From assembly GCA_026168455.1 (NCBI GenBank), contig CM047431.1, forward strand, positions 18,451,547 to 18,515,546: 64,000 nt of DNA, written 5' to 3'. Shown here piece after piece: positions 57,918-64,000 of this stretch. The notes under the pieces were generated by a model. That model was not told the origin of the DNA, did not search any database, and worked only from the letters and a program-made list of their open reading frames with translations. The position numbers were made by a program, and so were the translations under genes. The first letter of the stretch is position 1. Each line of letters opens with the position of its first letter. The DNA comes from Theocolax elegans. Taxonomy: Eukaryota; Arthropoda; Insecta; Hymenoptera; Cerocephalidae.

Positions 57918-58373
57918 GGATCTAGGTGGTCAGTCGAATTTCACGTTCCGTCTGGTCGGCTAGCTTCGTAGACTCTCAACGCGCGGATGTTTTTATGTAC
58001 AAAAGAATTATGGGGTGTTTTTATTGTTATAAATAAAATATTAAAACTTTTGGAACTAGTCAAACGTAGTATTTATTAAATCGCACTTGTGCATTGAGAG
58101 CCTCATTGTTATAATTTGAAATAAATAAAATTTCATCCAGGCTGCGTTAATACACCTCTTGAGGATCTAAAAGGTTAGTCGATTTTCGTGGCCGTCTCGT
58201 GGACTAGCTTCCTAGGCTCTTAATGCGCGAACGGTTTTACTTGCACGGTAATACAGACGGCTTAAATCGGTCCACCTACCTCCTATAGAATCCGTCGCTA
58301 TATAATGAGAGAAGTTATGTTTGAATGTTTATTTTTCAAGTTTTTAGAATATTTCAACACCATTTCAAATTTT
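57918..58373 (+). repeat. Right arm of the inverted repeat pair plus a partial tandem copy
   Basis: 58050-58373 is the complement of 44238-44566. The segment 57918-57990 is a partial extra copy of 58155-58235 in the same orientation (AGGATCTA, GTCAGTCGAATTTCACG, CGGCTAGCTTCGTAGACTCT). Confidence 0.75.
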
Positions 58374-58489
58374 GTACTTGTTAGAAACTTAGAATATTTA
58401 TTAATAATATGCCTTTACCCTGTTTTCACGATGACAATATTTTAAATAATTAGAATTAAACACTTAATGCACTCAACACTTAGCGTCGG

Positions 58490-58600
58490 CATAGAGCGGG
58501 CGGATGTTTTATTTACAAGAGAATTATGGGAAGTTTTTGTTGTTATAAATAAAATATTAAATCTTCTGAACTAGATAAACGTAGTATTGTTTACCTTACC
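58490..58600 (+). repeat. Further partial copy of the arm family
   Basis: GCGGATGTTTTATTTACAAG to AACGTAGTATT repeats the sequence at 57975-58075. Confidence 0.65.
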
Positions 58601-58995
58601 GTTTGACGAATTCGAGCAACACGAGCGAACAGTATCGTAATGTTCGCATCGGCTCGGGCCGGCGGGATTCGGCTCGGTTCGATTCGTTGTAGCCTCATGG
58701 GCGAGATCGACTTCGCGCGCGGAAGAATCATGCGCGCACCTGATTACATAGGTGAGGGGGAGATTCGCATGCGCTCAGAAGAGATAGATAGCCGCTGCGA
58801 GACGCACCAGGTGTTGTTCCCCCGTGTCCCGTGTTCAGCGTTCACCGTGCTGTATTTTACCGTGTGTTTCGCGTGTGTATTTCAACTGCAGGCCGATCCT
58901 GCATTTGCAGTGAGTGGTGCAATACCGTGAATCGACCTGCAGCTACACAACCTGGTGTACAGGCGAATGGACTACTGGTCCCATACCGCAGCGAG
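58600..58995 (+). other. GC-rich island of unknown nature
   Basis: Abrupt GC-rich stretch with many CpG and a 96-codon frame (58640-58930). The translation has no domain and probably reflects composition. It could be a promoter or an LTR fragment. Confidence 0.35.
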
Positions 58996-59011
58996 AGTTA
59001 GAGAGAGAGAG

Positions 59012-61755
59012 AAATTGATTGATTGATTGAAAAGTTTTATTCGGCCTTTGGGATTTAAACCCCGTAGGCACTTACAATGATAAAAACAATTAGCAGAATA
59101 CAAATAGTTTAACAATAATATATAAATATTGATTTGTTATGGCAAATAAATAAATAATAATAATAATAACAACAAAATAAACTACAAATAGTCGGTTAAA
59201 AATATAACAAAATAAGTTAACAATAATATAATAAAAACAATAAAATAATAAAAACAATAGCAGAACTTATGCTTACTTGCGCGATGTATATATTTTATTC
59301 TACTTTATTCTATTTTATTCGAGGCGAGGGATCAGCGGTGGGGTTATCCCCTCACATTGCATCCTGGTGGCTCAGGCAGTTTGGTTGAGTCCAAACAAAT
59401 GATGAAATAATGAATCTTTGAATTTGGCGATGGATGATTTCTCAAATGCATGTGGAGGGAGTTCATTTATGATCTTGGATGAGGTGATGATGAATCATTT
59501 ATTTAAAGTCTCCGTATGAGGAGGGAGGTAGTTTAATGATTTTGATGGTTGACGAGTGGAAGTGCGGTGGTTATGTTGTGGGGTGTTTAATTTAATAAAA
59601 TGATTTGCCAGGTAACTAGGGGAGTTATGAGAGATGATGCTATAAGCTAAGTTAGCCGATGATGTATGAGCGTCTGAACTCAACTGATAACCGCCTGAGA
59701 CCTAACCTATACGGAGTGACGTGCTCTTTTCTCGGTATGTCCCCCCACACGAACCGTACACAAGCATTCAGTAGTCTTTGCAGCTTTAGATTTCTGGTCT
59801 GATCAACATCGTTGTAGACCGCACACGCATAGTCAAAATGAGGAGAGACAAGTGCTTCTACCAGTCTCTTTCTAAGACCAGGTGACAAAGTTTTTCTATA
59901 ATATCGCAATGAGTGTAAAACACCATGCACAAGACTCGAAATAGATAACACTTGCCTTGTCCAATCAAGACATGGAGTAATCATAACCCCGAGCGACTTA
60001 ACCTCACATTCATATTCCAAGAAGTCCGTTTCCAGTTTAACCTTAGGGGCAGTGTTCAAGTCGATGCGCGATAAAAAGGCCTGGCTACCCAGAATCATAA
60101 TCTTCGTTTTTTTTACATTTAGCTTAAGTCCGTTTTTGTGAGCCCATAGGGCTATTGCATTTGCATCCTGTGTAATACGTTTTACTCCCATTTCAAATTC
60201 TGCAGGAAAAAACGAATGGTAGACCTGGGCATCATCGGCAAATAGCATATAGTTGCTATGTGTAAGTACTTTCGGCAGGTCATTGATAAAGATAGAAAAA
60301 AGTATTGGGCCAAGAACACTGCCCTGAGGCCCACCAGCATTAATTTTTAGCCAATCCGAAAACTCGCCAGATTCATTCTCCACAGCATGCATGCGACCCA
60401 CAAGATACCGATAAAACCATGTTAGCACGTTATCAGAGAAATCAATATCACTTAATTTTTTAATTAATTTATCGTGAGGTACTGTGTCAAAAGCTTTGGA
60501 GAAATCAAATAGGACAAGAATCGTGATCTTACTGGCATCAGTGGCTCTCCTAACATCATCTAGAACAGCCAGGAGCGCCGTCTGGGTACTATGACCCTTA
60601 CGAAAACCTGCCTGTCTCTCAATGAGAATATTATTCTTCTCTAGGTATTCAGATAATTGATTATGCACAAGTCTTTCCAAGAGTTTCGAAAGCTTCGCAA
60701 TCGGCCTTGTGTCAGAGCACGATTCCACCCTGCCTGACTTCGCCAAAGGAAACAGTAGCACTCTCTTCCAGTATTCAGGATAATATCCAGCTAAAAGCAT
60801 ATCGTTAAAAACATCCACAAGGTGCAGAGTTAATTGAGGCTCTATCACCTTTAGCATTTCCACAGATATGCCATCAATCCCCACTGCCCTCGAGGATGCT
60901 CCCAGAATTGCGTTTTGAATTTCTTTTGCAGTTATATTGGAGAAATGAAAAGATGAGGAGAAGGGTGACAAAGGACATGAATTACATAAAATGGTTGAAA
61001 AAGACTGGATAGACAGTGGCTGGACATGATTTGAGATAGAAGCGTAGTGACTGTTAAGCTGTTGCGATGTGAAAAATTTAAGTGGTGATGGATTTGTCTT
61101 TGAGCTGAGACCCATGTTTTTGAGGCATTTCCAGGACCTCTTGGGATCGTTTGTACTGTTAGGTTTATTTGCCAGGAAGTGAAATTTACTCGAGTTTACA
61201 GCATTCGAGACATGATTTCGGAGTCCTTTGTATATATTGTAATCTTCAGTTGAACCAGTAGTTCAAAATCTTCCAAAAGCTGCATTTCTGTCCTTAATTT
61301 TTACTTTAATATCCCTAGTAATCCATGGCTTGTGTTTAGTTTTTATAGAATAGAATTTTATTGGTGCTAATAAATCAAATGTCGAAAGAATTGCTTTGCT
61401 TATGAGTGTTACATTATTTGAGAAGGTGCTGTGATTTATAATTGATTAATGATGAGCGGACTATGCTGGTAGTTAAACAAAGACAAATCCATGGAAATAT
61501 ACTGATCAGGCCTAGGATGATTGAATGATTGTGATGAAGACAAAGAGGTGATAGATGAAGTGAATGTGGTTGCGATGTTATGAAGGTTGATCTTTCCCAG
61601 ATTTCGTTTTCCAAATTCCCTCACGTCTGTCTGCGTGTTAGCAATCCTTAGAGTAATGCTTATAGCATCATGACCTGCTGCGAAGGGAGCTGTCGTTTTA
61701 ATATATTCGTAATCGGTTATTGGTTCACGAATTAGGAAGAGATCCAACCATGATG
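59012..61755 (-). pseudogene. CR1/Jockey-type LINE, 5'-truncated
   Basis: Minus strand. 61755-61690 is the end of the endonuclease (TAPFAAGHDAISITLRI). 61260-61100 is the linker. 61115-59652 is a nearly complete reverse transcriptase: SRAVGIDGISVEMLK, RPIAKLSKLLERLVHNQL, QAGFRKGHSTQTALL, FDFSKAFDTVPHDKL, GGPQGSVLGPILFSIFIND and the catalytic FADD, then the thumb-like C-terminal part. The C-terminus continues through frame changes at about 59670 and 59495 (INELPPHAFEKSSIAKFK). The 3' untranslated region ends with AATAAAAC and the tail (TCAA)4 at 59012-59030, a terminal short-repeat tail as in CR1/L2-type elements. The 5' end stops at a (GA)n tract. The frame is intact over 487 codons, so decay is moderate. 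Confidence 0.88.
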
Positions 61756-61770
61756 AGAGAGAGAGAGAGA

Positions 61771-61832
<62 letters not shown>
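61755..61832 (+). repeat. (GA)n microsatellite
   Basis: About 38 GA units with one interruption (GAGGGA), at the truncation point of the LINE. Confidence 0.95.
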
Positions 61833-61834
<2 letters not shown>

Positions 61835-62480
61835 CCCATCGGCTGGACGTTGTTTACCAACGACTATAGCAAGTAATAAAGTAAATGGTGCCACTTCACA
61901 CGATCGTGTTTTATTCATTAAGTATTAGATAATTTTATTGCGTTATACCAGTCCCGTTGACTGAGTATATTATTTTAGTTCGCGATATGTTCCCCCCTCT
62001 CTCTATAAGTCGGCTGTTTACCGACTTGTAATAATAACGTACACCTCGGTGACGATTAGATATTTTATTTGTTGTTTCTTTTCAATTTTACTTTAATAAA
62101 TTCAATTTATTATTACATTTCAATTTGGTGTTTTAGTAATTGAATTTTAACCCACGTACGTTTCCTTCCGTGATCCTAAGAGCTCGTATATTTCTGTTTG
62201 ATAAGTGCTCAACGCGATATCCCTGTTTCGCGCTCAATTTCAGATTTGATTTTTTACCTGGTTGTTATCTGAAACCAGACCTCGGTTTCAGACTAACAGT
62301 TAACAGATTTGGTAGAGCGGACAGGTAACCGCCGCCGCAACGCGGGAAAAATACGTTTATTTAAATACGGTAAGTTTAACCGTACTGCTGAGCAGCCGCT
62401 ATAATAAAATAAACATCTGTGCGGCAACTAGACTGTTACAGATGAAATAAATAAAAAATTCATCCAGGCTGCGCTAATAC
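61833..62480. other. Spacer with short hairpins
   Basis: Contains AAGTCGG / CCGACTT (62008-62029), CTGAAAC / GTTTCAG (62268-62291) and TACGGT / ACCGTA (62366-62383). It may be an LTR fragment in the style of the gypsy element, but no partner copy lies in the window. Confidence 0.35.
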
Positions 62481-62610
62481 ACCTCTTGAGGAGTTACAAG
62501 GCTAGTCGATTTTCACGTCCCCTCTAGCCGACTAGCTTTCTAGGCTCTGAGCGCGCTGATGTTTCTATTTACACGAGAATTATCAGAGGTTTTTAATGTT
62601 ATAAATATAT
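62450..62610 (+). repeat. Dispersed copy of the arm family
   Basis: CATCCAGGCTGCGCTAATAC, ACCTCTTGAGGA, CTAGTCGATTTTCACGTCCC and GACTAGCTTTCTAGGCTCTG match the segments at 57918-58235 and, inverted, 44381-44500. Confidence 0.75.
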
Positions 62611-62740
62611 GTATGTTTCTTTTCTCACTTTTTAGGCGAAGCCATTGAGGGTGTCGTAAGTTTTTATATATATTTAAGTATTAGTGCACATTTTAATATA
62701 ATATTAATCTTGACTTATGTATACCTTTTGTCGTATAAGC

Positions 62741-62882
62741 GGCCAAAATTTTAACGTCATCGTCAAGCTCGTGCCTTGAATCATAACCCGCGTGTATATA
62801 ACTAGAATATTTATTCCAATATTTCTTCCCTACAGGTTATAATTCAAGACATTAGCTTGAATTTGACTTTAAAATTTTGGCC
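62741..62882. repeat. Inverted repeat
   Basis: GGCCAAAATTTTAACGTCAT ... GAATCATAACC pairs with GGTTATAATTC ... TTAAAATTTTGGCC, arms of ~48 bp, loop ~45 nt. Confidence 0.75.
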
Positions 62883-63017
62883 AGTTGAGCGTTAAAGGAA
62901 TATAATAATATTGGGTCAAAATAGTCATGTTTTCGAATAAACGCGTATTTTTAATTCAACATTTACACATACACTCCGCATCAAAATTATCACAACAAGA
63001 TTTTTCACAGAAAAATT

Positions 63018-63562
63018 GCCATTTTTTAAATCCTTGTAGCTCGGTCACTTTTCATCGTATTGAGATAATTTTTTTTTGTTTTGTAGGGAATTATGTGCAC
63101 TTTGAGAAAAAAATAATGCCTAATAGCTGCGAGATAATGCCACATTGCTATGTCTTAATCAGGCCTACCAACTTCTTTTTCTTAAACAACGCAATAGTTT
63201 GCACGTTTACCTGAATTACCAAAAATTTTTTTTCAAAAAACAACAAATAGCAACTTGAAGAAAATATTTAACGAGTATTTTAAAAAATAGTCGACCCTCT
63301 ACGACTTTTTTTGACCGAGTTATGCCATTTTAAAGATCTTCCTATGTTTTAGTCAAATACCGCCAACATCATCATTACCCGATGCGTACCGCGAGGAGGT
63401 TGTTAGTCGGACTTACGCATCATTGTGGCCCTGAAAAGGGCCGATTATGTGAACCGTTTCTTACATTAGGGACCCCGCGGTCTGAATCCCCTACAAAACA
63501 AAAAAAATTATCTCAATGCGATGAAAATTGATCGAATTACAAGCATTCGAAAAATGGCCATA
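63018..63562. repeat. Inverted repeat pair enclosing a histone-type stem-loop
   Basis: 63018-63095 and 63489-63562 are imperfect reverse complements (TTTTCATCGYATTGAGATAA, TTTGTTTTGTAGGG). The ~390-bp interior contains GGCCCTGAAAAGGGCC. Confidence 0.7.
63427..63442 (-). terminator. Histone mRNA 3' stem-loop consensus
   Basis: The minus strand reads ATC GGCCCTTTTCAGGGCC ACAA, fitting the GGYYCTTTTCAGRRCC stem-loop of replication-dependent histone mRNAs, including typical flanks. No histone coding sequence is readable upstream on the minus strand, so it is either a relic of a histone 3' end or a chance match. Confidence 0.5.
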
Positions 63563-63594
63563 TTTCAAGTAGTAATAAATATAATAAAAAGAGT

Positions 63595-63672
63595 AGTATC
63601 TCAAGCGGTTGAGCGTCCAGTACGAGAGATCAGGATTCAAATACAACTCTCGGCAATATTTTTTTAATTATT
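63595..63672 (+). other. tRNA-like sequence with T-run (possible SINE)
   Basis: A-box-like TCTCAAGCGGTTGAGCG, then B-box-like GGATTCAAATAC and (T)7 at 63660-63666. The stems are imperfect; a tRNA-derived SINE head or tRNA pseudogene is more likely than a working tRNA. Confidence 0.4.
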
Positions 63673-64000
63673 TAAATTAATTTATTTAAATAATTAAATA
63701 ATCAAAGTTAATATAAGTTATAATTTTGTTGAAAGTTTTATATTCTTTTGCTATTTTGTCAAAATATGAAGTCAATACGACCAGGAATAACAAAGTTAAT
63801 AATTTAAAAGGTTTGTATTAATGAAAAATGTTTATATTTAAATTTAACATTAATTTTAAACTATTTCTAAAGAGATTAAATAATAAAATAAGTTATAGTT
63901 ATGAAAGTTATTGAGCAAAAGAAGATGAATACATAATTAATTTAAAGCGTATAAATTCTATTAAGTAAATGCGGAAATATAGTAATAATTACAGTAAATA
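63673..64000. other. AT-rich spacer
   Basis: Nothing recognised up to the window edge. Confidence 0.5.

Noticed and set aside
58640..58930. 96-codon frame in the GC-rich island as a gene
   Set aside because: No domain, no splice context, strong compositional bias; kept only as a GC island.
61436..61918. 160-codon frame with a long Ser-Leu repeat
   Set aside because: The Ser-Leu run is the (GA)n microsatellite; only the part after it belongs to the LINE endonuclease.

Overview
The window looks like repeat-dense insect heterochromatin; an insect, perhaps hymenopteran, is my inference from the element types (Ty3/gypsy with a tRNA-Arg primer site, R1-like and CR1/Jockey-like LINEs, Helitron relics, TTAA-flanked foldback elements) and from the low GC. 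I found no intact host gene. Nearly everything I can support is a satellite, a transposable element or a relic of one. No species can be named from the sequence alone.

Layout. 1-8405: a 59-bp satellite built from three ~20-bp sub-repeats, containing a recent internal duplication. 8.4-13.4 kb: AT-rich spacer, a Helitron helicase fragment (minus strand), a broken multi-exon zinc-finger gene of transposon-like type (minus strand) and a tandem ~160-bp repeat. 13415-25234: a young but defective Ty3/gypsy retrotransposon with 5' LTR, tRNA-Arg primer site, a 2.7-kb leader made of serial hairpins, gag, a textbook -1 frameshift signal, protease and RT-RNase H, an integrase whose catalytic core is deleted, and two tandem 3' LTRs. 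25.2-29.5 kb: minisatellites and a decayed Helitron Rep/helicase. 29.5-35 kb: AT-rich spacer with two long foldback elements. 35-39 kb: a highly degraded gypsy-group element. 40.1-44.1 kb: a decayed R1-like LINE on the minus strand.

44.2-58.4 kb is the most unusual part: nested inverted termini (outer ~325-bp arms, inner TTAA plus a 12-bp inverted repeat) enclose a 412-bp satellite (19 units, 7-unit higher-order period) and a second ~200-bp hairpin-bearing array. 58.4-64 kb holds a GC-rich island, a 5'-truncated CR1/Jockey-like LINE with a tetranucleotide tail, a (GA)n tract, foldback repeats, a histone-type 3' stem-loop and a tRNA-like sequence.

How the parts relate: the gypsy element landed in a pre-existing repeat whose related empty site is still present near 32.8 kb. 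Its LTRs are almost identical although the integrase core is missing, so it may have been mobilised in trans. The satellites and foldback elements have no visible coding function. The large inverted unit at 44.2-58.4 kb may be a non-autonomous element or a composite that has amplified or captured satellite DNA.
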